This document shows positions 55,617-64,000 of a DNA stretch of 64,000 nt, piece after piece. The translations under genes were made by a program, and so were the position numbers. The notes beneath the pieces were generated by a model, which saw only the letters and a program-made list of their open reading frames with translations, did not search any database and was not told the origin of the DNA. Every line of letters starts with the position of its first letter. Position 1 is the first letter of the stretch. The stretch covers positions 26,376,779 through 26,440,778 of the forward strand of contig CM042034.1 in the NCBI GenBank assembly GCA_023525975.1, written 5' to 3'. This DNA is from Smallanthus sonchifolius. Its lineage: Eukaryota > Streptophyta > Magnoliopsida > Asterales > Asteraceae.

Positions 55617-58600
55617 TGTGACAATCCGGACTTTTCCAGTTAACTCCGTTAACAAAATCCAGTTAAAGTTAACTGAAATTAACTTTACTCAAACTCCAGG
55701 GACTGTTTCTGTCGATATCTCAAACTTAAACTCCAGGGACTAGTTGTGTAATACTCTTAAACTATTCCATTTACTTTTTAAGTCAAAATTGTTTATTGTT
55801 GACTTCTATAAAGTCAAAATTAACCAAAACTTAACCTAAGTATCCAAGTTCAAACTTGGAGGACCTATTCTGCCAAGTTTCAAACTCCAATCCAAAGCAA
55901 AACCTCAGGGACCATTCCTGACACTTCTCTAAACTGAATTGTTGACTTTTGAAAGTCAAGCAACGTGAATTCAATCGAATCCGATCGTTCTAAACTGAAA
56001 TCCTTTGAAACTGAAACTGTTTTCGCACAACAATGATCATAACGACCGTCATTAATACATTTAACTCAGACAATTAATCGAATTAACGCTAATAATTGAG
56101 AGTTAAACAATAACCGTCGACCACTTCATCGCGATCATCAAATTCGTTTAATCCTAATAGTAACTTCACGAATTGAGACACTACGCACACTCGACGAACT
56201 CTCCAGGAGCTTTTGCACATACCACATTGGCCGGAGAAGTAGTAGAAATCACCGGAGGTCAGACAGTTCATAGCCGACACCTGCATTACTCGAACTCTAT
56301 CAATCCGACTCGCATTCAGGTAATTTCTTACTCCAATTGTTTCGTTTTTATCCATAGAATGAAAGCCCTATGTCAATTGGGGCTTACATTATCAATTCAG
56401 TCAAGATCACGACTCTAGGGTTCATCACAGACCGGTTTAATCGAACCCTAGTCTAGACCCAATCAAAATGAAATTAACCTATACAGTTAGATTCGCAATA
56501 CCATACTCTTTGAAAGCCCTTTGTCAATTTGATGTTTTATTATCAGAATCGTTGTAACCCGTAATCTAGGGTTCATATGAAACCAAGTTGTCGAATTCAA
56601 CTCTAAACCGTGTTTAAACCAAATTAAACTATACCATTAGACTCGTAGTCTTTTGTAGCTTGAAAGCCCAATGAAATATCGGGCTTCCATCATCAAATTG
56701 ATCTTGATCCAGAAATTAGGGTTCATCTGGAAACGATTTGGGGTTTTCAATCTTAAACACAAAATTAATGCAATAAAATAACACCAACAGATTCGCAATG
56801 TTGTTTTTGTTAAAAGCCCTATGATTCTAACAACTTTTATTATCAGAATCTCATGAATCGATTTTGTGTTCATAATCTAGGGTTACGACCACCTTTCTGT
56901 AATTTAATCGATCTTAAACTCAATAATTTTGAAATTAAACCCGCTTTTTGATTCGCAACACTCCGAATAACAAAAACCCTAAACTATTATCGCTATTCAA
57001 TATCGGGATCGAGGGATTCGAGCTTAGGCTGGTTCGGCCTGCGTGGGGAAGAAGAACCAACTCGAGTTGCTTGATAAAAGATTTCTGATCAGGGTTAGTT
57101 CGCGATACCCTATCGGGCGGGACTGGTTAGAGGCTTGTGTGTGTGTGGGAGAAACCCGGGTTCGAGACCGGGCTCCCACAATTTGTTTTTGAGGCACTTT
57201 TTATTAAGTTTAATTATTATAAATCAAACCCCCTATTATTATAATATTATATTAATGTGTTTTAGCCTGGGAAACCACCCGTAGGCTCGGGTTTGAATTA
57301 TTAAATCATTTTTATTATTAATTCCTACTCTTAAAGATAATGTATTTACACTATTTGCAAACCATAACTTTGTATAAAATATATGTTTATATTATTTTCA
57401 ACCCATGACCCGTATTATTAAATAATATATATTTATATTATTCCGAATCGTTTTACAACCTCGTGTAACGTTTGGGATTAAATAATAATATAATTGGTTA
57501 TATTATTTACTCGTGTTTATTACTTCAATAATAATAATGTATTTATAGTTTACCTCAAATGAGTAATTAGAATATTCATTCGAACCTAAAAATAATATAT
57601 TATATTATTTTCTTAGTTTTTGTGAATGACAAAACACTCGATTATATTTATTATTATTTTTGTCATTCGTCGCGTAACGTAATTATAATTTGATTATTTA
57701 AGGAATTCCTATCTCCGTGGACACGTTCGTCCACTCTTGAATATTAGAGCGTTTCTCATTCCGTGTCGCTGTCACAATTCCTATTATTATCCCTAATTTA
57801 TGTGTTTATAATTTTAGGGCATTCGTAAGTCTTTTGAGACTTACACTCGTGGTTCCAACTTATTTCTTATGTGATACTACCTACAACGTAACGCAGGTGA
57901 GTTTTCACGGCCCCTTTTTACTGTTTTAACTTGGGGGAGAAAACATGATTAAACTATTTTGAGATTTTGTAATTCGTATGTTATCGATGTTAAAGCTAAG
58001 CGTAACACGCTATCACAAGAAGTCCTCATCGTATATCGGACCGTTAATATGGATCTTAGCGAGGCAATGTTTAGTAGTACTACTGGGTTTGACAAATCCC
58101 ACCCGCGTTAGTCGCGCTAACTCGATTAGAGATCGAACGGGTGAAATATTAGCCTACTCACACCGCTAGTGTTGATAGACCTGACAGGATGCAAATAAAC
58201 AAACAGTCAGCTTCGGTTGCGAGCGCTTGAGTTAAACATGAACATAGGTTAGCTACCTATAAATACATATTGAATGATCAATAAAACTGGTAAACGCTTA
58301 TTTATATATTGAAACCTGTGAACTCACCAACCTCGTGTTGACATCTTTTCTTACATGTTTTCTCAGGTCGCTAAAATAAGGCACAGCTGCATGTCAGGAC
58401 ATGCATGGGATTCTTCTATTTTGATCGTTACTTTATAATAATTGTTTGGACTATTTTGGATTGTGTTGGTTTGGACATTTGGTCTTTTGGGCGCGTGTGT
58501 TTTGCGCATTTGTTTTTCTTTACGCTTCCGCATTTGAACTCTGTTTATTATGATATTTTCATTTAAGTTCCATGTAGAGTCGTTCAATGTAACTAATGTC

Positions 58601-58664
58601 TGAGATCCTGGTTCATCACTTCCCAAACGGTAAAACTCCGTTAGCTAAAATTGGGGGTTTGGCA
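55617..58664 (+). repeat. Element A LTR2 (uninterrupted, 3048 bp)
   Basis: Starts TGTGACAATCC after a short purine-rich stretch, ends GGTTTGGCA. Contains the four 150-bp modules (about 56358-56900) and an intact tRNA-like module with B box GGTTCGAGACC at 57159-57169. Confidence 0.88.
57121..57169 (+). promoter_or_regulatory. tRNA-like A/B box module in LTR2
   Basis: GACTGGTTAGAGGC (57121-57134) resembles a tRNA D arm / A box and GGTTCGAGACC (57159-57169) is a perfect B box with a 5-bp CCCGG/CCGGG stem. LTR1 keeps the A part at 48208-48221 but has lost 12 bp including the B box. Confidence 0.5.
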
Positions 58665-58780
58665 GATTGGTATCAGAGCCATTGGTTATAGAGAACTAGG
58701 ATTGCATACTAGACTATAGCCTCACACATTAGTTATATGTCATTTGGATGTTTGGCACTTATATATGTTGTTACAGGAAC

Positions 58781-59510
58781 ATGTCGTCAACTCCACCTCC
58801 ATCACCTAAGGCACCAGGACACGATGCACCTATTTTACCATCCCCGGAGCCCAAAACGCGTCGGACTAGTTCTAGTGACTATTCAGTTGATCAGGGTGAA
58901 CCGAGTAGCGCCCAAGCAATGAATCCTGCTCGCAATTGGAATGCATACCTACAAATTTGGGTCTGCTTCCTCATCATCTACTTTACCTAGCTTGCCATGC
59001 ACTATGGAACAAGCTTTTCGAGCCTTTGTATTTTACATGTCTAGGGAGTTGAGCATTGTGAAAGATGCTACCGAGGAGATACCTGGCATTCTGCAGCGAG
59101 AGTCACAAATAGAGGAGAACAAGGTAGGAATTGAGCTGTTGACTGCTATGCTAGCAGTGACGGATCAGGTCCATAACGTTTTGGTGGATCGGGTGACACA
59201 TTTGGAGACGAGGGTGGACACTTCGGATCAGGATGTAGAAGGAATTCTGGAGAGAGTGGCTAATCTGGAAGGCCAACTGCAAGTAGCAAATCATGCTGCC
59301 GAAGGACTTCAAGAAAGAGTGACTCACTTGGAAGCCCAACTGCAAGCAGCCCTATTTCCTGAGGAAATTCCACTTTCGAACGGCGAGGAGGAGCCTTTCG
59401 AGGAGGAACCTTTCGGGGATGAGCCCCTAGAGGAGGAGCCACCCGAGGAGGAACCGGTGGAGATCGATGATGCTCAATCATACGTTTCTTTCGATGACGA
59501 AGATGTTTGA
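58781..59510 (+). pseudogene. Element A leader ORF, second copy
   Basis: Copy of 49870-50585 after LTR2. It keeps the coiled coil and an acidic C-terminal tail (repeats of EEEP, ending QSYVSFDDEDV) that copy 1 loses by frameshift. It shares the one-base frame change between the Pro-rich start and the coiled coil. Confidence 0.6.
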
Positions 59511-59760
59511 TGATCTTCCTATTCTATCTTTCTTTCATTTATGTTTTGCTTATGTTATTTCTCTTTTAAAACCTAGATGGGTAAGGTTGTTCCCATTCAA
59601 TAAAAGCATGAGAAGTTTAATGTTGGAATTATTTATTTTGTAGCATTACAATTTATTTAATTTCCAAAATATTAGATGTTGTATTTCCTTACTTGTACAT
59701 GAATAATGTTTAATATGTGATATATTTCTCATTGTTTTGTGTTTTTGAATGTGAAGAAGC

Positions 59761-60026
59761 ATGTCGGGAAGAGGACGTGGAGGTCGTGCTGGTGGCCCAG
59801 GTACCATCAACATGACAGCAGCAGAGCTAGCGACACTAATAAACGATCGTGTGGCGGAGGCTCTAGCAGCACAGAATGCTGCAGGTAAATGCTTTAGTTA
59901 TTGACTAATGATGTCAATTCATTTCTTAAAAAGCCTGTCCTAAGCTCTAAAATTCCAATCCTATATTGTTTCAAAATCCAGGCCAGCAAAACCAGCAGAA
60001 TCAGCAACCAGCCTGCACCTTCAAAG
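59761..60026 (+). pseudogene. Element A gag start, second copy, truncated
   Basis: MSGRGRGGRAGGPGTINMTA reads openly to AAQNAAG, where the candidate intron (59886-59982) follows, then GQQNQQNQQPACTF, where gag is fused to LTR sequence at about 60026. Copy 1 has a stop at the 13th codon; this copy does not. Confidence 0.7.
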
Positions 60027-60490
60027 TAAACAGTCAGCTTCGGTTGCGAGCGCTTGAGTTAAACATGAACATAGGTTAGCTACCTATAGATACATATTGA
60101 ATGATCAATAAATCTGGTAAACGCTTATTTATATATTGAAACCTGTGAACTCACCAAATTCGTGTTGACATCTTTTCTTACATGTTTTCTCAGGTCGCTA
60201 AGATAAGGCACAGGTGCACGTTAGGACACGCATGGGATTCTTCTATTTTGATCGTTACTTTATAATAATTGTTTGGACTATTTTGGATTGTGTTGGTTTG
60301 GACATTTGGACTTTGGGCGCGTGTGTTTTGCGCATTTGCTTTTCTTTATGCTTCCGCATTTGAACTCTGTTTATTATTATATTTTCATTTAAGTCCAATG
60401 TAGAGTCGTTCAATGTAACTAATGTCTGAGATCCTGGTTCATCACTTCCCAAACGGTAAAACTCCGTTAGCTGAAATTGGGGGTGTGACA
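60027..60490 (+). repeat. Element A LTR3, 3' fragment
   Basis: Matches the last 464 bp of LTR2 (from AACAGTCAGCTTCGG at about 58200), ending GGTGTGACA at the target duplication CAACT. Confidence 0.88.
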
Positions 60491-60495
60491 CAACT

Positions 60496-61187
60496 CAAAC
60501 TCAATGACGGTAAGTTCTCGATGACCCTTTGGTATATCGTCGGCTTGTTGGAAAGCTGAATTATCTCACTCCTACTCGTACCGATCTTGCTTTTGTGGTT
60601 CAGTTTCTAAGTCAGTTCATGAGTGATCTATGTGTTCCTCGTTGGCATGTTGCTTAGCATACTCGTCATTATATCAAGGTAACTTGTTCCCAAGGCTTGT
60701 TCTTTAATGACAACTCCGATTTGTGATTATGATTGGGCGTCTTGTCCCAATACTCGTCGTTCTATGAGAGGCTATTTCATATCTCTTGGGGGCAGTCCTA
60801 CTTCTTGGAAGTCCAAGAAACAAGCTACTATTTCTCTTAGTTCTATCGAAGCTGAGTATCGGTCTCTTCGCCGGGTCACACATGAACTTGCTTGGTTGAC
60901 TCGTTTGTTTGTCGAATTTCAGTTCCTAATCTCACTCCGGTTCCTCTGAAGTGTGATAGTAAGGTGGCCGTTCACATTGCTAAGAATCCTCTTTTTCATG
61001 ATCGCACAAAGCATATTGAGTAGGATTGCCATTTTGTATGTGAAAAGCTTCAAGTTGGTATGATTATGCTTTCTCATACTCGTACTTATGATCAGCATGC
61101 GGATTTATTCACCAAGAGTCTTATTGGTCATCCGCACTCAGATATCATTTCCATGTTGAGGTTATATACATCTCCAACTTGAGGGGG
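60496..61187 (+). pseudogene. Copia RT end and RNase H, 3' fragment
   Basis: Continues the copia pol after element A: VGKLNYLTPTRTDLAFVVQF, then the RNase H block (ISLGGSPTSWKSKKQATISL; SSIEAEYRSL near 60840; HDRTKHIE; ADLFTKSL). Several stops and frameshifts. Ends in the polypurine tract TTGAGGGGG (61179-61187). Confidence 0.85.
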
Positions 61188-61830
61188 TGTTGGTGAAACT
61201 AGTCAGATTTGCTTTGTTAGTTTTGCTCGTATGATCGGGCGAAACTAGTAGTTAGTCTCACTTGCAGTGGCTGATCCAGGATTTTTCATCAGTGGTGGCA
61301 CAAAATAGTCATGTGAAAATGGGTCGGGTCAAAATTTTTACATGCAACCAAACCACAATAATAGTATTCTTACATATACATAAGTTTGTGGGTTGTCAAA
61401 AGGTTTAACCTTATAAATTACGGTGTGACTGAAGATGCAAATTGGCACAGCTACGCCAAAACCACTAGTCACATCGACTTATTGAAGAAAAAAATGACAT
61501 GTTAAATAAATCAAAAGTAAATAAAACTAATGAACTATAAGAAACAAATAGAAAAAAGAAATAAAACACAAGACAATTTTCACTTGCTTCTTACAAATTT
61601 GTTTTAATTTAATGTGTCTTTTGTAAGGGGCTTGCCTACATTAAAAAATGTTTGGGGCACCTTTCACTATCTAACAAATTTTACACTACTGGGCTAGATT
61701 TGAGTGGGTGCATAGGCCCACACTAGGCTTTAACCGGATACACCCCTGCTCGCTTGCTAGTTACTTTCGCTTATTAGCTTCTTGTATATTTTCGCTTATT
61801 AGCTTCTTGTATATAAGTCATTTTTATAAT
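61188..61830 (+). repeat. Copia 3' LTR, interrupted and truncated
   Basis: 61188-61264 and 61757-61830 match the 5' LTR at 30091. A 484-bp hAT lies between. A 26-bp unit (TTTCGCTTATTAGCTTCTTG...) is doubled near 61768-61820. Similarity to the 5' LTR is lost after AATCATTATT, so the 3' end is missing. Confidence 0.75.
61265..61748. mobile_element. hAT-like insertion in the copia 3' LTR
   Basis: Starts CAGTGGCTGATCCAGG and ends ACACCCCTG, with a 7-of-8 matching target duplication CTCACTTG / CTCGCTTG. Same terminal type as 63632 and 23616. Non-coding. Confidence 0.65.
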
Positions 61831-62248
61831 CATTATTAATGATGTTCATATCACTACTATGATTAATAACAGAAGTAAACTATTTTCTTCTTGGCAGGTA
61901 AATTTACAATTCAACCAAATATCAATCGGTAAACGTTTAGAATAACATTTTCTTAAAAAAAAATTAATTACAATAATGATTCCAAATATCAATAGATAAA
62001 AGTTCAGAGTAACATATTTACACTAAATGTGTTATTCATAATTACACTAAAGTATACCTTATCACTTATAGTAACACAGACCAATCATAGTAACATGATC
62101 TAAAATCCTTTTGACTGTTGGCCAACTTAACATACTTGGTACTAAAATACATTTTTTTAATAGAAAACATATTAAACAATTACAAAACGCTAGATGTTAT
62201 TAAGAGGACCAACCACCGATAAAGAATGCCAGCCAATTATTTTAATAA
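61831..62248. other. AT-rich gap, no gene seen
   Basis: No gene or clear element. A phrase CCAAATATCAAT(A/C)GRTAAA is repeated at about 61916 and 61983. Confidence 0.4.
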
Positions 62249-62658
62249 AATCTATAACACGGGTTGAATAAAATATAATGTAATTTGTTAACACATTCGT
62301 CAACATATGTCTTTAAAAAGTATAATTTGTTGTAACAGTTTAAGCTCCGTTAAGTTAGTTTTTAAAACATTTTTTTTCAACTAAATATTAATTTTTTTAT
62401 TTAATTGATAAATGTTAATTAATATTAAATTCATTTGATTGCTGATATAATAACTATTTATAATTAAATAATAAGTATCCGTAATTAGATTTATATTAAA
62501 AATCTAAAAAGAAATTATTTTAATATTATTATTCAATAGAAGAGAGAGACGGAAAAAAATAGTATTTAATAGGAGAGCGAGCTAGGAAAACAAGGCTGAG
62601 GAGTAACCAGAGAATGACACGTGTCCCACAAAATTTTTTATTTATTAAAGTAGTAAGA
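62249..62658 (-). mobile_element. Degenerate Helitron, minus strand
   Basis: Start TCTTACTACTTTAATAAATA at 62658 (minus), GACACGTGTCATTCTC motif, and a decayed 3' end with CAACCCGTGTTATAG. The interior matches the Helitron at 28788-29218. Confidence 0.55.
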
Positions 62659-63359
62659 TGTTATACGTCTAACAATTCAAACCACGTGTTCTCAAATCAA
62701 TGACTTTGAAAATTTGTTTAGTACATTTTAGGAAAAAAAAATACAAATCAATGACTTTGAAAATTCGTTTAGTACATTTTAGAAAAAAAAATACAAAAAT
62801 ATCCCAATTAAGCTACAATCTCTTCCGTTTTGTTTGACCAAATCTTTACTTATTGTACAAAAATTAGTACACTTTGTCACGCATTGCAGCGATGACATTG
62901 ACGTGGTTAAATATATAAAGAGAAGTTTATGAAGTTGCGACAGCTTGGTTTAAATATTGAAACATAGATAAAGAAAACATGTCACAATTGTATATTCAGA
63001 AATCAAGAAAAAAGTTATGTCAAATGTTATCGCGCATAGCGGCGGTGACATTGACGTTAGAGTAAGAATTGATATCATAGGTTTGATTATGGCTAACACC
63101 CACAATATTGTATTAATAAACCTGCTCAAAACTTAATTACAATGAATAAACCTAACATGGTTTATATAGACTAACGTAACACGTTAGACTACAACTATGA
63201 TTGCTTAACAATAGGATTAAATTAATAATAAACCTAGCATCCTAAACCAACATGGATAGGAAGTCTTTAGCTATCCACACTTACTTAGCCTTCACGCCAA
63301 GCCAATAATTATATGGCTGCTTATGCCTTGCCTTGCAGCAAAGCCAAGCCCAATCAAGC
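62659..63359. other. Repeat debris with possible copia LTR piece
   Basis: 62699-62800 contains a tandemly repeated AATCAATGACTTTGAAAATT...TTTAGTACATTTTAG unit. Two GC-rich words (CACGCATTGCAGCGATGACATTGACG at about 62878, with a relative near 63030) belong to the GCG-type repeat also seen at 25855. On the minus strand a TATATAAACC box near 63157-63168 may belong to the LTR of the adjacent copia fragment. Confidence 0.35.
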
Positions 63360-63631
63360 ACCCGGTTTCTTTTTCGTCCATTTCCTTGAGACTCTTAACT
63401 ATCTCGGAGGCTCCACTTTTTTCCTTCAACAAACAGGCCCACATAAATCGGGAATAATTATCAATTAATAAAAAAAAAAATACTTATTACCCGATAAGGC
63501 TGGTGGAGTGATCGGCCCACATAGATCTCCATGGAATAGCTCGAGTAGTTTGGAAGCTCTATAGTTTGCTTTGCTCTGGAACAACTTTATCATATGTTTT
63601 TTTTCCATAATACATGATTCACACCATTTGT
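63360..63631 (-). pseudogene. Ty1/copia integrase fragment
   Basis: Minus strand: DKWCESCIMEKKHMIKLFQ (zinc motif), ASKLLELFHGDLCGPITPP, GNKYFF, then YSRFMWACLLKEKSGASEIV. Close to the fragment at 1620-1760. A short A-run frameshift (near 63470) and the hAT at 63632 interrupt it. Integrase start only; not functional. Confidence 0.8.
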
Positions 63632-64000
63632 CAGTGGCGGATCTAGACAAAACTTTCAGGGGTAACGTTCAAAAAAATTTTCTAAACAGAATCCAGCACT
63701 ACGAACAGAACCCATTAATCGATACCTATTTGCAATCTTTTCTTCCTTGCTCCTTTTTAGTGACGTTAGCTTCATAGGACCGCTTTTGGTTCAAGAGATT
63801 ACTACACTTTTACGATGCCTTATAATGAAAACTGTTTAGTGACCCGACATGATCTTTTAAGGCACCTGGTTTACTCCAATTACAAAAGCCTCCACTTGCA
63901 AAAGTATCTCTTCCACCTTGATTACCAACATGTTCATTAAACAAGTAACAACATAGGCAATATGCTTTTTCTTCTTTAGGGATATACTCTAATCAATCAT
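63632..64000 (-). pseudogene. hAT-family transposase (TTF zinc finger) remnant, runs off the window
   Basis: Element end CAGTGGCGGATCTAG begins at 63632, directly after the copia fragment. On the minus strand, about 63990 to 63735 encodes the TTF-type zinc-finger region of hAT transposases (LEYIPKEEKAYCLCCYLFNE; FASGGFCNWSKPGALKDHVG). A stop occurs near 63810, and the rest of the transposase towards the element end is missing, so this copy is deleted and inactive. The upstream part lies outside the window. Confidence 0.75.

Larger units (their letters stand above)
36719..60490 (+). mobile_element. Ty3/gypsy element A (Tekay-like chromovirus), recombined
   Basis: Bounded by the 5-bp target duplication CAACT (36714-36718, 60491-60495), starts TGTGACAATCC, ends GGTGTGACA. 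Order: LTR1 (36719-49753, split by element B), primer binding site, leader ORF, gag-pol, LTR2 (55617-58664), a second primer binding site with leader ORF and gag start, and the last 464 bp of a third LTR. This is what recombination between elements or LTRs, followed by a deletion, would leave. The chromodomain-like C-terminus places it among the chromoviruses. Confidence 0.85.
30091..61830 (+). mobile_element. Decayed Ty1/copia element split by nested insertions
   Basis: One plus-strand copia copy: 5' LTR 30091-30281, primer binding site, gag, protease-integrase-RT pieces, RT and RNase H, polypurine tract and 3' LTR. It is interrupted by a solo LTR (33139-36401), gypsy element A (36719-60490) and a hAT (61265-61748). 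Removing them joins RT to RT to RNase H in the expected order. It is internally deleted and full of stops. No flanking target duplication was found. Confidence 0.85.

Noticed and set aside
57110..57180. tRNA gene in LTR2
   Set aside because: D-arm-like and T-arm-like parts are present, but the anticodon region is a GT run and no acceptor stem pairs.

Overview
This window is nuclear DNA from a large, repeat-rich plant genome. The evidence is spliced genes with GT/AG introns, Ty1/copia and Ty3/gypsy chromovirus retrotransposons, short Helitrons with TC...CTAG ends inserted between A and T, hAT and Mutator-type elements, and a plant-type F-actin capping protein beta gene. The species cannot be read from the sequence. 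A eudicot, perhaps of the Asteraceae, is my guess from the look of the repeat families.

Layout. 1-9.7 kb is transposon debris: a Helitron end, a minus-strand copia fragment, an LTR with a minus-strand TATA box and a palindrome array, and a 1.02-kb tandem duplication carrying paired Helitrons with a hAT element at its junction. 9.9-14.35 kb (minus) is a two-exon gene for a 193-residue membrane protein whose 3.8-kb intron is full of hAT elements. 16.2-18.5 kb (plus) holds the first six exons of the capping protein beta gene; its last exons were not found. 19.96-25.22 kb (minus) holds two tandem four-exon genes of the DUF1475 membrane-protein family (120 and 104 residues). Their exons are too short to show as long ORFs and were found by splice-site reading; the introns of the upstream copy carry Helitrons, a foldback MULE and a hAT-like element. 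25.3-30.1 kb is AT-rich transposon debris, including an element carrying a 29-bp minisatellite.

30.09-61.83 kb is one nested stack. A decayed copia element is split by a 3.26-kb solo LTR (33139-36401) and by a 23.8-kb gypsy element A (36719-60490). Element A's 5' LTR is split by a nearly intact 10-kb gypsy chromovirus B (37408-47391), whose LTRs are almost identical and whose gag-pol frame of 1461 codons is open. Element A has an LTR-internal-LTR-partial internal-partial LTR structure, which points to recombination after insertion. The copia 3' LTR is itself split by a hAT. 61.8-64 kb holds a Helitron, a second minus-strand copia fragment and a broken hAT transposase running off the window.

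Host genes act separately: actin-filament capping (beta subunit) and small membrane proteins of unknown function. The most unusual signals are in the retroelements: an extra ORF before gag in both gypsy families, candidate introns in their gag leaders, tRNA-like A/B-box modules inside LTRs, and palindromic repeat arrays in LTRs of two families.
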